Source: Legionella parisiensis (GTDB lineage Bacteria; Pseudomonadota; Gammaproteobacteria; Legionellales; Legionellaceae). Taken from it: a DNA stretch of 64,000 bases. Position numbers and translations under genes: made by a program. The stretch's first letter is position 1, and each line of letters opens with the position of its first letter. The stretch spans positions 1,277,404 through 1,341,403 of the forward strand of contig NZ_LNYQ01000013.1 in the NCBI RefSeq assembly GCF_001467945.1, in the 5' to 3' direction. Shown here one piece after another: positions 39,596 to 49,020 of this stretch. Under the pieces are notes generated by a model, which worked only from the letters and a program-made list of their open reading frames with translations, had not been told where the DNA came from and searched no databases.

Positions 39596-40477
39596 CTACT
39601 CCAACATTTTTTCTATAGGTAAAACCAATATAGAACTGGCTCCGAGGGTTTGAATGGTTTCTAAAGTGTTCCAAAATACACGTTCGCTGGATACAACATG
39701 CACTGCTACTTTATTTATATTGCCGGGTAAAGGCAGAATTGTAGGTGACTCAGCTCCAGGCAATTTTTCTGCAATTGCATCAAGGGCTGATTTCGGAGCA
39801 TGAAAAACTATATATTTTCTTTCCTGCGCTTGTTGTACTGACTGGATTCTCCGCGCAAGCATGTCAAATAGATCCTGAAACATGTATGAAAAAATCTGCG
39901 CGCTTTGGATTAATACAGCTTGACTAAACAGCACGGTATCAACTTCATATAGTTTATTGTCTTCTAAAGTTTGACCACTTGAAACAAGGTCACAAATTGC
40001 ATCCGCCATACCCATTCGTGGTGCAACTTCAATTGATCCGGATAGCACAAGGCTTTCCGCGCATATTTTTTTGTCATGTAAATATTGATTTAGTAAATTA
40101 GGATAGCTCGTTGCAATTCGTTTGCCATCCAAGCTTCCTGGTCCTTCATAATCTGTAGCTTCAGGAATGGCTATGGATAAACGACAAGTGCAAGTGCCTA
40201 ATGCTGCTGTTGTTTTATATAATTTTTGTGGGTTGGCAAGCGAGGCTTCCAGTAAGACATTTTCCCCAACGATTCCGCCATCACATAAGCCATCGAATAC
40301 TAAAGTAGGTATGTCATCATCGCGGACGAAAAGTAAATCAATAGGAAAGTTATCAACATGAGTAAGCAAGCTATTTGGTTTAATACGAAATTTCAAGCCA
40401 CATTGCTGCAAAAGCCTTAAAGATTCTTCAGATAGACGCCCTTTCTTTTGTAAGGCCAAACGTAAACGATTTTTCAC
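39596..40477 (-). CDS. hisG: ATP phosphoribosyltransferase (long form)
   Basis: HisG commits ATP and PRPP to histidine synthesis and is the usual feedback target. The 293 aa length and the C-terminal domain mark the long, homohexameric form with a His-binding regulatory domain, so no hisZ partner is needed. Motifs include LALQKKGRLSEES and CDGGIVGENVLLE. It begins with GTG at 40477, overlapping the regulator stop by four bases. Confidence 0.96.
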   Translation of the reverse strand: MKNRLRLALQKKGRLSEESLRLLQQCGLKFRIKPNSLLTHVDNFPIDLLFVRDDDIPTLVFDGLCDGGIVGENVLLEASLANPQKLYKTTAALGTCTCRLSIAIPEATDYEGPGSLDGKRIATSYPNLLNQYLHDKKICAESLVLSGSIEVAPRMGMADAICDLVSSGQTLEDNKLYEVDTVLFSQAVLIQSAQIFSYMFQDLFDMLARRIQSVQQAQERKYIVFHAPKSALDAIAEKLPGAESPTILPLPGNINKVAVHVVSSERVFWNTLETIQTLGASSILVLPIEKMLE

Positions 40478-40770
40478 GACAACTCCAATCTCTTCGCGAT
40501 TAGTTCATAACCGCCTGTACCAAAACTTAAACAACGTGCTACACGAGTTATTGTGGTCACGCTGACCCCTGTTTGTTCATGAATGGTGCGATAGGGGATA
40601 CCTTGCCGCAATAAAGGAACAACTTGCCAACGATCTGCCATTGCCTCGAGTTCTGCTGGGGTGCACAAATCGATAAAAAATTGCAATGCTTCGTCTTTAC
40701 TCTCCAGCAAACTAATGGCGTGCATTAAATCAGGCAAAGCAGAATGTTTTACTGTTGTATGTGTTTTCAT
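40474..40770 (-). CDS. YerC/YecD-type TrpR-like regulator heading the his operon
   Basis: This 98 aa all-helical protein belongs to the TrpR-related YerC/YecD family. It has FFIDLCTPAELEAMADRW and LLRQGIPYRTIHEQTGVSVTTITRVARCL, the helix-turn-helix of TrpR-type repressors. It is the first gene of the his operon and overlaps hisG by four bases. A sigma-70 promoter and a dyad lie just upstream. Members linked to his genes in other bacteria are proposed histidine regulators; that role here is inference. Confidence 0.85.
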   Translation of the reverse strand: MKTHTTVKHSALPDLMHAISLLESKDEALQFFIDLCTPAELEAMADRWQVVPLLRQGIPYRTIHEQTGVSVTTITRVARCLSFGTGGYELIAKRLELS

Positions 40771-40771
40771 G

Positions 40772-40799
40772 TTAATGTATTAGTGTAATAGAACATTAA
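40772..40799. promoter_or_regulatory. candidate operator of the his regulator
   Basis: A 28 bp dyad has perfect outer arms TTAATGT (40772-40778) and ACATTAA (40793-40799), with an inner TATTA/TAATA pair. It begins one base upstream of the regulator start codon and covers the expected transcription start (about 40797), so bound protein would block the his promoter. Confidence 0.6.
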
Positions 40800-40803
40800 T
40801 CAA

Positions 40804-40832
40804 ATCATACTGACTCTTTTTAATGCTGTCAA
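40804..40832 (-). promoter_or_regulatory. his operon promoter
   Basis: Read leftward, TTGACA (40832-40827) is followed by exactly 17 bases and TATGAT (40809-40804). This is close to the ideal sigma-70 promoter and is the best in the window. It drives the regulator and hisGDCBHAFI. Confidence 0.85.
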
Positions 40833-40940
40833 CAAAATGTGCGAGCAATAAAGGTTGATAAAGTAACGTACGGCACTTTATGCACGTAATCCAAAACGAT
40901 ACTGAAAGGCACTGCTACTATTTTTTTAAAGTAAAATCTC

Positions 40941-40972
40941 TGGATACCGCGCATAAAGCGCAGTAGGTAGAG
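40941..40972. repeat. small palindromic repeat (GATACCGCG/GCGCAGTAGG type)
   Basis: The element reads GGATACCGCGCATAAAGCGC and then AGTAGGTAGAG, with partly complementary ends. Related sequences occur at 44521-44545 (CCCGCATAAGCGCAGCAG) and 44588-44615 (CCGGTATAAAGCACAGCAGG), all between genes. I infer a dispersed small repeat; copy number outside this window is unknown. Confidence 0.45.
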
Positions 40973-41053
40973 GGCATTAAAGTTTACTATTTAGCAAGAG
41001 ACTAGTTTTATCGCATATAGGAAAATACGTTTCTACAGTCTTTAGCGATGTCT

Positions 41054-41097
41054 AAAAATCTGTCATCCCTCCGTAGGCAGGGATAGCAGATTTTTTT
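41054..41097. terminator. bidirectional terminator after pyrE
   Basis: AAATCTG and CAGATTT form the outer arms and ATCCCT/AGGGAT the inner stem, with AAAAA before and TTTTTTT after. Each strand therefore has a stem followed by a U-run. It ends the leftward pyrE transcript. Confidence 0.85.
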
Positions 41098-41108
41098 ATA
41101 TATTGAAA

Positions 41109-41741
41109 TTAACAACCATACACAGATTGGTATGCTTCGAGTTTTTTTACTTGTTCGTTTTGATTTGTACTTTTTAAGTAATCGATTAAATCAAATAAAG
41201 TGATAATTGAATATACGTCAATACCTTGCGCTTTAATTTCAGCCAATGCTGATTCGTTAGTTAATCCTCGCTCACATCGATCTAGGGCGATAATAACTCC
41301 ATTCAATTGCCCTCCATTTTCCCTAATTAGAATCTGTGACTCTCTAAACGCTGTGCCTGCAGTAATAACATCGTCAATGACAATTGTTTTTCCAGTTAAG
41401 GGCGCACCAATTAATTGGCCTCCCTCGCCATGATTTTTTACTTCTTTTCGATTAAATGTAACCGTAGTTTCTTGCCCTAGTTCAGCTAAGGCAATAGCTG
41501 TAGCTGTAGCAAGAGGTAATCCTTTATAGGCTGGGCCAAATAAGTGGTCGAACTCAGCCTGATGCTCAAGTAATGTTTTGGCATAAAATTGGCCTAATTG
41601 CTTTAAAGCGTTGCCCTGATAAAATAAACCTGCATTAAAAAAATAGGGGCTGGTGCGGCCAGACTTTAAAGTAAACTCACCAAATTTTAAAACTTGGCAA
41701 TCAAGTGCTAATTTTATAAAAGCTGATTTCATCTGATTCAT
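41109..41741 (-). CDS. pyrE: orotate phosphoribosyltransferase
   Basis: PyrE joins orotate to PRPP in pyrimidine synthesis. The 210 aa type I phosphoribosyltransferase has the PRPP loop [17 protein letters not shown] and the catalytic region [13 protein letters not shown], with [16 protein letters not shown] near the N-terminus. An alternative start is the Met at codon 4. It is a single gene divergent from the cold-shock gene and followed by a strong terminator. Confidence 0.95.
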   Translation of the reverse strand: MNQMKSAFIKLALDCQVLKFGEFTLKSGRTSPYFFNAGLFYQGNALKQLGQFYAKTLLEHQAEFDHLFGPAYKGLPLATATAIALAELGQETTVTFNRKEVKNHGEGGQLIGAPLTGKTIVIDDVITAGTAFRESQILIRENGGQLNGVIIALDRCERGLTNESALAEIKAQGIDVYSIITLFDLIDYLKSTNQNEQVKKLEAYQSVYGC

Positions 41742-41832
41742 TATGTATTTCCAATAGAAAAAAAAATTATAAAGATATCGATTTTTTTAAAAAATCCTTA
41801 ACAATCAATAAAAAACTGCTATGCTAATCTAT

Positions 41833-41855
41833 ATGTAAAGAAATATTTCTTACAT
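41833..41855. promoter_or_regulatory. dyad in the pyrE-csp divergent region
   Basis: The core AGAAATATTTCT (41839-41850) is a perfect 12 bp palindrome, flanked by ATGTA and TACAT. It lies between the divergent pyrE and cold-shock genes, about 110 bp upstream of the latter, where a dimeric regulator could bind. No regulator is identified. Confidence 0.4.
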
Positions 41856-41962
41856 GAGTGTATGTTTATAATTACTCAGCGCTTTAATAGTAAAGATTTT
41901 TGTGCTGAAAATAAACATCTGTAATAGTTGGATAGTAAAGCTTAAGACAAAGGGGATAGCTA

Positions 41963-42178
41963 ATGTCGCAAAGAGAAACGGGCCATGTAAAGTGGTTCAA
42001 TGAGAAAAAAGGATTTGGATTTATCATTAATGAAAATGGTGATGATATTTTTGTTCATTATAAAGATATCCAAGGTGTTGGATTTAAAACCCTTCACGAG
42101 AATGATCCAGTATCCTTTGTGCTTGATAAAGGACCTAAAGGACTGAAAGCACAAGACGTTACAATTATTACTGAATAG
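41963..42178 (+). CDS. cold-shock domain protein
   Basis: A 71 aa single cold-shock domain protein that binds single-stranded RNA and DNA. RNP1 is KGFGFI and RNP2 is DIFVHY, with the N-terminal GHVKWFNEKKG typical of the CspA family. AGGGGATAG precedes the ATG. The 200 bp upstream could be a regulatory leader; I cannot tell whether it is cold-inducible. Confidence 0.93.
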   Translation: MSQRETGHVKWFNEKKGFGFIINENGDDIFVHYKDIQGVGFKTLHENDPVSFVLDKGPKGLKAQDVTIITE

Positions 42179-42484
42179 TAAGGTAACGAATCAATATATT
42201 CTCAGCTATCGCTGCGTGTTAAGTTTAGCCTGGGCGAGGTTTTTCCATAACCCGGGTTACTTTTCATGCAATGGATTTTTGGTTATAGTTGCAATCTGGA
42301 TTTGTTTCCGTAAGCTCTTGTTGAGCTCGAAAATCTTAAATCATAGGGATGTAACAATTAATCAATATTCTTTTTTTGTCTAAAATACCCCCAAAAGAAA
42401 AACGTATTAATACCTCTTGAATTCTTCTAAAGTACCTTCATATATCTTCTTCTTGTTTATTAATTTTTCTTTAAAAGGTGGAAT
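42179..42484. other. csp-phzF intergenic region with palindromic repeat half
   Basis: No gene is visible in these 306 bp. At 42227-42260 is AGCCTGGGCGAGG followed by CCCGGGTTAC, related to the repeat at 18870. The rest is AT-rich. An AAAAGGTG ribosome site at the right end belongs to the next gene. Confidence 0.45.
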
Positions 42485-43273
42485 ATGAAGAACTTATCTA
42501 TATATCAGGTAGATGCATTTGCATCTGCTCTTTTTGAAGGTAATCCTGCAGCAGTCTGTCCTTTAGAACATTGGTTAACTGATAAAGAAATGCAGCATAT
42601 TGCTACTGAAAACAATTTATCTGAAACCGCTTTTTTTGTTCCTGAAGGAGATGGATTCTATATAAGATGGTTTACCCCAAATGAAGAGGTCGCTCTATGC
42701 GGTCATGCAACGCTTGCAAGTGCATATGTTATTTTTGAGAAACTAGGATTTAAGGATAAAAAATTAAAATTTAATTCTAAAAGCGGGGCGCTTATTGTTT
42801 ACAAAAATGACAATGGTTTAATGATGGATTTTCCAGAGTTACCTCCTCACCCAATTGAATTACCACCTGAGCTGCAGCAGTTAAATTTAAAAAAACCTCT
42901 GAAAGCCTTAAAAAGTCAGTTTGATTTAATGTTTGTTTATGAAGATGAAGACGACGTGCGTACAGCAGATCCAGATTTAGATGCCGTAGCACGCTTGGAG
43001 TATAGAGGTCTGATATTAACTGCTCCAGGTAAAAATACTGATGTTTATTCACGGTGTTTTTATCCAGGATGTAATGTTCCAGAGGATCCAGTGACTGGTT
43101 CAGCTCATTGTGTAATTGCCCCTTACTGGTGTGAGCGATTAGGTAAATCACGTATTGATGCGATACAAGGTGGAACCCGTCGGGGGAAATTGCAATGTGA
43201 GGTAAAGGAAGGACGAGTTTTTCTTTATGGAACAAGTCATCTCTATTTAGAAGGCACAATTTACTTGCCATAA
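42485..43273 (+). CDS. PhzF-family isomerase/epimerase
   Basis: A 262 aa protein of the PhzF/diaminopimelate-epimerase-like fold. The N-terminus IYQVDAFASALFEGNPAAV and the active Glu47 in NNLSETAFF match the family, as do GHATLASAYV and EDPVTGSAHC of the second half. There are no phenazine genes nearby, so the substrate is unknown. The gene stands alone. A 159-codon antisense frame covers its 3' part but looks like a shadow. Confidence 0.88.
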   Translation: MKNLSIYQVDAFASALFEGNPAAVCPLEHWLTDKEMQHIATENNLSETAFFVPEGDGFYIRWFTPNEEVALCGHATLASAYVIFEKLGFKDKKLKFNSKSGALIVYKNDNGLMMDFPELPPHPIELPPELQQLNLKKPLKALKSQFDLMFVYEDEDDVRTADPDLDAVARLEYRGLILTAPGKNTDVYSRCFYPGCNVPEDPVTGSAHCVIAPYWCERLGKSRIDAIQGGTRRGKLQCEVKEGRVFLYGTSHLYLEGTIYLP

Positions 43274-43559
43274 ACTCTTTAGAACTTATAAAGTTTTATT
43301 AGCCTTGTGGAGCGATAATGATATTGCTCCATTTTTAATCATTAACAGTCAATTCTTTGGCGAAATATTGGGCCTATTTACATTTTTTCTGCGCTTCCGG
43401 CACTCGAAAAACAAGTCATTTTTACTTAGCTAGCGAAATGCAAACAGACCTTTGGATTCACATCATCACACACTGATTAAAATTTATTAGATGACATTAG
43501 TCACCGTTATATTTATCATGAGTGGTGTTTAAACGATCGCATTAGAAAAGGAGTATCTT

Positions 43560-44390
43560 ATGACTATCTTTATGTTCCCCGGACAAGGATCCCAGGTAAA
43601 AGGGATGGGAATTGAATTATTTTCGCATTTCCCTGAGGAAATAAAACAAGCTGATGAGATTTTAGGATATTCCATTAAAGAATTATGCTTAGATGATCCA
43701 AAACAGCAATTGAGCAATACTGAGTATACACAACCCGCATTATACGTTGTTGAAGCCCTCTCTTTTTTGGCAAGGGCTGGTGAAGAGCCGGCACCACAAT
43801 ATCTCATAGGACATAGTTTAGGAGAGTATGCTGCTTTATTTGCAGCAGGTGTTTTTGATTTTGTTACCGGACTAAAGCTTGTGCAAAAGCGTGGTGAGTT
43901 GATGGCTCAAGCAAGCGGCGGGGGAATGCTGGCAGTAATTAATTTATCTGAAGAGCGAATTAAATTTTTACTGGGGGCCAATGGTTTGGACTCTGTAGAT
44001 TTTGCAAATTTTAATTCGCCGAAACAAATTGTTCTTTCTGGACTCGCTGCAGATATTGCCAAAGCGAATGAGTTACTTGCCAATGAAGCCCTGATGTGCG
44101 TACCCTTAAAAGTCAGTGGCGCATTTCATTCCCGTTATATGCAAGCAGCAGCTAGTGAGTTTGCAAAATTTATGGCTCCCTTTGAATTCTCCCCGCTTAA
44201 GGCCAAAGTAATTTCCAATGTGACTGCAGAGCTTTATAGCGACAACATGATTAAGGAAAATTTAGTAAAGCAAATTTCTCATCCTGTTCGTTGGACGGAA
44301 ACGATTCGTTATTTAAAAAATAAGGGGGAAACCGTTTTTATAGAAGTAGGACCAGGAAATGTGCTGACTCGCCTAGTAACGCAAATCTAA
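43560..44390 (+). CDS. stand-alone malonyl-CoA acyltransferase (FabD-like)
   Basis: A 276 aa acyl-carrier-protein S-malonyltransferase. It begins TIFMFPGQGSQVKGMG, has the nucleophile S86 in IGHSLGEYAA, R111 (KRGELM) in the place of the malonate-binding Arg, and H190 in GAFHSRYM. The MFPGQGSQ start and tight length resemble trans-acting acyltransferases of polyketide assembly lines as much as housekeeping FabD. It is not in a fab cluster and no PKS or acyl carrier protein lies near. AAGGAG precedes the ATG. Confidence 0.85.
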   Translation: MTIFMFPGQGSQVKGMGIELFSHFPEEIKQADEILGYSIKELCLDDPKQQLSNTEYTQPALYVVEALSFLARAGEEPAPQYLIGHSLGEYAALFAAGVFDFVTGLKLVQKRGELMAQASGGGMLAVINLSEERIKFLLGANGLDSVDFANFNSPKQIVLSGLAADIAKANELLANEALMCVPLKVSGAFHSRYMQAAASEFAKFMAPFEFSPLKAKVISNVTAELYSDNMIKENLVKQISHPVRWTETIRYLKNKGETVFIEVGPGNVLTRLVTQI

Positions 44391-44756
44391 TTATATCGAA
44401 CAGGGAATTTTTGCATCTAGAGCGACAAATCCCCTGAGAGATGCATCTCACACTTGAAGAGCTTTTAGCCATTTTGTGCACATGTTTTGAAAAGCTCCCT
44501 CTTGACTTTGCACTTTCTTGACTATCCCGCATAAGCGCAGCAGAAATGTTTATCAATATCTAGATCTAGCGTGAAAAATCGGAATTCTTCCGGTATAAAG
44601 CACAGCAGGGAGGAATAAAAATTCTATGAGAGAATCCTCTCAGAATGGAACATGAATAAACCCCTTTTTTTAAAGAAAAAAACTTATAAGTCATTACATC
44701 CAAAAGAAAAATATCATCTACACTTAAATAGTGATTCATTTTAAAGAGGGTGCAAT
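44391..44756. other. gene-free region with small repeats
   Basis: No credible gene lies in these 366 bp. Two short related motifs (44521-44545 and 44588-44615) resemble the repeat at 40941. Near the left end, TGCATCTAGA and AGAGATGCATCTCAC share GATGCA-type inverted pieces. The right end carries the AGAGGG ribosome site of the LRR gene. Confidence 0.45.
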
Positions 44757-45635
44757 ATGACAATTCGACTGAAACATGAGCATGGAAAGTTAGAAGAAAT
44801 AGAACTTTTTAAGATACAACACCACTTGGCGCTTCCCCATCTTAATAAATATTTACAATCAAAGGGCGCAAGGCAATGTAAATCAATAAAAAAAATCAGT
44901 GTTGATCATTCCAGTTTGAATGAAAATGATTATCATGCACTACATGACATTTTTAAATTATCAACAAAAGTTAATGAAATTTCATTTTATTCAAATCATA
45001 TTGATACCGATCAAGTTACCTATATATTCGAATCATTACCCACTAAAAAGCTGAATAAAATCAAATTCGTAGATAATTGGATAGGGGAAAAAATTTCTTC
45101 TGATTTTTTCTCTTTTTTACAAAAGAAAAAATTGAAGGTTTTGGATTTATCCTTAAATTGGTTGCGTGATGCCGGAGTACAGTATTTGTTGAAGGCAATA
45201 GAGGCGAATACGGAATTGAATGAGCTGGTGCTAAGCTGTAATGATTTTGGTTTAGGCGGAATGAGGGCATTGCATCATTTTGTGTTGGAGCATACAACAT
45301 TAAAAGTTTTGGATATTTCCTACAATAATTTGGATGAAAAATGCGCAAAAGAAATTGCTGACATGATTACAGAATCAAAATCCTTGACTCATCTTAACCT
45401 TAGGAGTAATAAAATAGGCGATGCTGGAGCCGATCTTATTGCACAAGCATTAAAATCCAATAAAAATTTACAATACGCAGATTTATCGGATAATAGAATT
45501 TCAGAAACAGGGTTGTCTCGACTCGTACGTGAGGCAGTGGCACATGATAAACTTGCAGGATTGATTTTAAAGCATAATCATCTTCTTCCTCCAACTTTAA
45601 AATCGAATCAATCAGACTTACACGTTTTTTATTGA
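44757..45635 (+). CDS. leucine-rich-repeat protein (RI type), candidate effector
   Basis: The 292 aa protein is built of leucine-rich repeats of the ribonuclease-inhibitor kind, about 28 residues each, from about residue 80 to 280. Clear units start LKVLDLSLNWLRDAG, LNELVLSCNDFGLGG, LKVLDISYNNLDEKC, LTHLNLRSNKIGDAGADLI and LQYADLSDNRISETG. There is no signal peptide or membrane span, so it is a soluble binding protein. RI-type LRRs are eukaryote-like and frequent in Legionella Dot/Icm effectors; export is inferred. It stands alone, with AGAGGG ahead of the ATG. Confidence 0.8.
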   Translation: MTIRLKHEHGKLEEIELFKIQHHLALPHLNKYLQSKGARQCKSIKKISVDHSSLNENDYHALHDIFKLSTKVNEISFYSNHIDTDQVTYIFESLPTKKLNKIKFVDNWIGEKISSDFFSFLQKKKLKVLDLSLNWLRDAGVQYLLKAIEANTELNELVLSCNDFGLGGMRALHHFVLEHTTLKVLDISYNNLDEKCAKEIADMITESKSLTHLNLRSNKIGDAGADLIAQALKSNKNLQYADLSDNRISETGLSRLVREAVAHDKLAGLILKHNHLLPPTLKSNQSDLHVFY

Positions 45636-45725
45636 TAGAAAGTGCAGAATTATATAACCGTTCAGTGTAGTATTCATCTTTTAGTTAATACATGAACGGT
45701 TATATTAATCCATGGAGTTTTGCTA

Positions 45726-47018
45726 ATGGGCACTGGTGCTTTTTACCTGTTAAAAGAACGTAGATTTTTGCCTTTTTTTCTTACTCAATTTTTTGGTGCT
45801 TTCAACGATAATGCATTCAAATTAGCGATGCTCACATTGATTAGTTACCACTTAACACATGACCAAGCTCAATCTGAATTCTACCAAGCAATAGCGGGTG
45901 CTCTGTTTATAATGCCTTTTTTTCTTCTTTCAGCGACTGCTGGACAATTAGCAGATAAATACGATAAAGCATTGATGACTCGACTAATTAAAATATTAGA
46001 ATTATTTTTAATGATTGTTGGTAGTTTTTCCCTATATTGGGGGAATATTTTTATGATGATGCTCACTTTGACTGGCTTAGGGGTGCACTCAACTTTTTTT
46101 GGACCAATAAAATATGCCATTTTACCAGATCATTTGCCTAAGAAAGACTTACTAGGTGCAACAGGTTTGATTGATGGAAGTACTTTTATCGCTATTTTAC
46201 TGGGAACTACTATGGGTTCTTTATCCATTGGAATGAACAATCCTAGACCCTATATGGCGGTTTTCTTGACAGTGATAATTGCGGTTGCTGGTTTAACTTC
46301 AAGTCTATTTATCCCAAGAGCCCCGTCCACCTCCGAAAAGATAAAAATCGATATGCAGATTTGGCGAGTGACATATAAGATGCTGAAGCAGGTTACTGAA
46401 CATTTCGGTATTTTTTTATCTATTTTGATTTTATCTTGGTTTTGGTTATTAGGAACAGTAATCCTGACAAAACTACCGGATTATACAAATTATGTTTTAG
46501 GAGCAAATAATACGGTTTTTGCATTATTTCTTGCTTTGTTTTCCGTAGGAATTGCCTGCGGTTCAGTAACCGTGAATTTTATTTTTCAAGGGCGAATTAG
46601 CTTGCCTATGGTTCCTTGGGCAATGTTTGCTGTTTCCTTCTTTACCATGGATTTATATTGGGCAACCCCTTTAATGGAGGAAGGTTCACTACTTACTTTA
46701 AATACTTTTTTTACACAGTTTACTCATTGGCGTATTGCTTTTGATTTATTCATGTTAGCTTTTAGTTCCGGTTTATTTGTTGTTCCTTTGTATACCTATT
46801 TACAAGTTGCCAGCCCCCCTCAGTCAAGAGCCAGGATTATTGCGACCAATAATGTTTATAACGCCCTGTTCATGGTTATAGGGACGATTATGGTTATTAG
46901 TTTATTACACTTTAGTGCCGCAATCCCGAAGATATTTTTTATTTTGAGTTTATTAAATGCTGTGGTTGCCTTACTGGCCAAGATCAATTTAAAAAGGGTG
47001 GTTTTGCTAGAAAAATAA
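45726..47018 (+). CDS. MFS transporter, lysophospholipid-transporter (LplT) like
   Basis: A 430 aa, twelve-span major facilitator. The opening LLKERRFLPFFLTQFFGAFNDNAFK is the mark of the LplT branch that flips lysophospholipids for re-acylation, and of the MFS half of fused MFS-acyltransferase proteins. No acyltransferase domain or neighbouring aas gene is present here. The frame opens at TTG 45720, but GGAG at 45714-45717 favours ATG 45726. It is convergent with hemF. Confidence 0.78.
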   Translation: MGTGAFYLLKERRFLPFFLTQFFGAFNDNAFKLAMLTLISYHLTHDQAQSEFYQAIAGALFIMPFFLLSATAGQLADKYDKALMTRLIKILELFLMIVGSFSLYWGNIFMMMLTLTGLGVHSTFFGPIKYAILPDHLPKKDLLGATGLIDGSTFIAILLGTTMGSLSIGMNNPRPYMAVFLTVIIAVAGLTSSLFIPRAPSTSEKIKIDMQIWRVTYKMLKQVTEHFGIFLSILILSWFWLLGTVILTKLPDYTNYVLGANNTVFALFLALFSVGIACGSVTVNFIFQGRISLPMVPWAMFAVSFFTMDLYWATPLMEEGSLLTLNTFFTQFTHWRIAFDLFMLAFSSGLFVVPLYTYLQVASPPQSRARIIATNNVYNALFMVIGTIMVISLLHFSAAIPKIFFILSLLNAVVALLAKINLKRVVLLEK

Positions 47019-47147
47019 TAAAGTGGGATATAACCTAAGTGAAGCACAGAGGCACTGACCAGTAAACAACTTAGTGCCTTGCGTTCATCCCGAGGCCGAG
47101 GGACGTAAGATAGAGTAAGAATAGTAGAACTCTGTACCTTATCAGAT

Positions 47148-48107
<960 letters not shown>

Positions 48108-48140
48108 TTATAACCCGCTTATTTTCTCATTTATTTGAAA

Positions 48141-48157
48141 TTGGCACAATGTTTGCT
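48141..48157 (+). promoter_or_regulatory. sigma-54 promoter of the flg operon
   Basis: TTGGCACAATGTTTGCT fits the -24/-12 consensus (TGGCAC-N5-TTGC), with GG and GC exactly 12 bases apart. It lies 33 bp upstream of flgB. In Legionella the rod and hook genes are controlled by RpoN with the activator FleQ, so this is expected. Confidence 0.88.
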
Positions 48158-48189
48158 TTTGTTGTTGAACATACTTGAAGGGGGAAAAT

Positions 48190-48582
48190 ATGGCGTTAGA
48201 TCTGAATTCATATTTTGGAATACATGCTCAAGCTTTAGTAGCTCGTGATCAAAGGGCATCGCAATTAGCGAACAACCTAGCCAATGTCAACACACCCAAT
48301 TATAAAGCTCAAGATATCGATTTCAACGAATTTTTAGCAGCCAGTATGGCTGGTGGTGCACAAAAGATGGAGGTTACGTCGCCTAATCATATTAATACAA
48401 ACGCCGATTTTTCTGCGAATTTGAAATATCGAGTGACGTCGCAAGTATCTTTAGACGGTAATACAGTGGATAAAGATTTGGAAACCACAGAATTTGCACG
48501 CAATTCCCTTAACTACCAAGCCAGCCTGAGCTTTCTTGATGGTAAAATCAAATCCATGATGCTTGCGCTAAAAGGAGAATAA
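48190..48582 (+). CDS. flgB: flagellar basal-body rod protein FlgB
   Basis: FlgB is a proximal rod subunit exported by the flagellar type III apparatus. The 131 aa protein has the rod-family N-terminal motif QLANNLANVNTPNYKAQD and a matching C-terminal helix. The frame starts at TTG 48175, but AGGGGGAA just before ATG 48190 sets the start. It is first in the operon, behind the sigma-54 site. Confidence 0.95.
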   Translation: MALDLNSYFGIHAQALVARDQRASQLANNLANVNTPNYKAQDIDFNEFLAASMAGGAQKMEVTSPNHINTNADFSANLKYRVTSQVSLDGNTVDKDLETTEFARNSLNYQASLSFLDGKIKSMMLALKGE

Positions 48583-48584
48583 GA

Positions 48585-49007
48585 ATGACATTAAGTGCAA
48601 TTTTTAATATTGCAGGCTCCGCATTGACCGCTGAAACAGCGCGTTTGACCACTAGCGCTGAGAATATGAGTAATGCTAATGTAGAATCAGGAAGCGCTGA
48701 TGAAACATACAAAGCGAAGTATCCGATATTCAAAGCAGTACAGGAGCAGGCAAACCAATGGATAGGGGAACAAGCATCAGGAGGGGTTCAGCTTAAAGGA
48801 ACTTATGAAAGTACCTTAGATCCTCGCAAGCGTTATGCACCTGATAATCCCCTGGCAGATAAAGATGGATTTGTTTATACACCGAATGTGAACTATGTTG
48901 AAGAAATGGCAAACGTAATTTCTGCTTCAAGGTCATACCAAATGGATGTTGAATTGCTTAATACAACAAAACAACTGTTGTTACGAACTTTAAAGTTGGG
49001 TGAATAA
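48585..49007 (+). CDS. flgC: flagellar basal-body rod protein FlgC
   Basis: FlgC is another proximal rod protein. The 140 aa sequence has LTTSAENMSNANVES near the N-terminus and the C-terminal NYVEEMANVISASRSYQMDVE helix shared by rod and hook proteins. Two bases separate it from flgB. Confidence 0.95.
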   Translation: MTLSAIFNIAGSALTAETARLTTSAENMSNANVESGSADETYKAKYPIFKAVQEQANQWIGEQASGGVQLKGTYESTLDPRKRYAPDNPLADKDGFVYTPNVNYVEEMANVISASRSYQMDVELLNTTKQLLLRTLKLGE

Positions 49008-49020
49008 GGGAGAAAAGTGA

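Noticed and set aside
42792..43271. 159-codon open frame antisense to the PhzF gene
   Set aside because: It is fully covered by a well-matched PhzF-family gene, has no ribosome site and shows no family features; it is a shadow frame.
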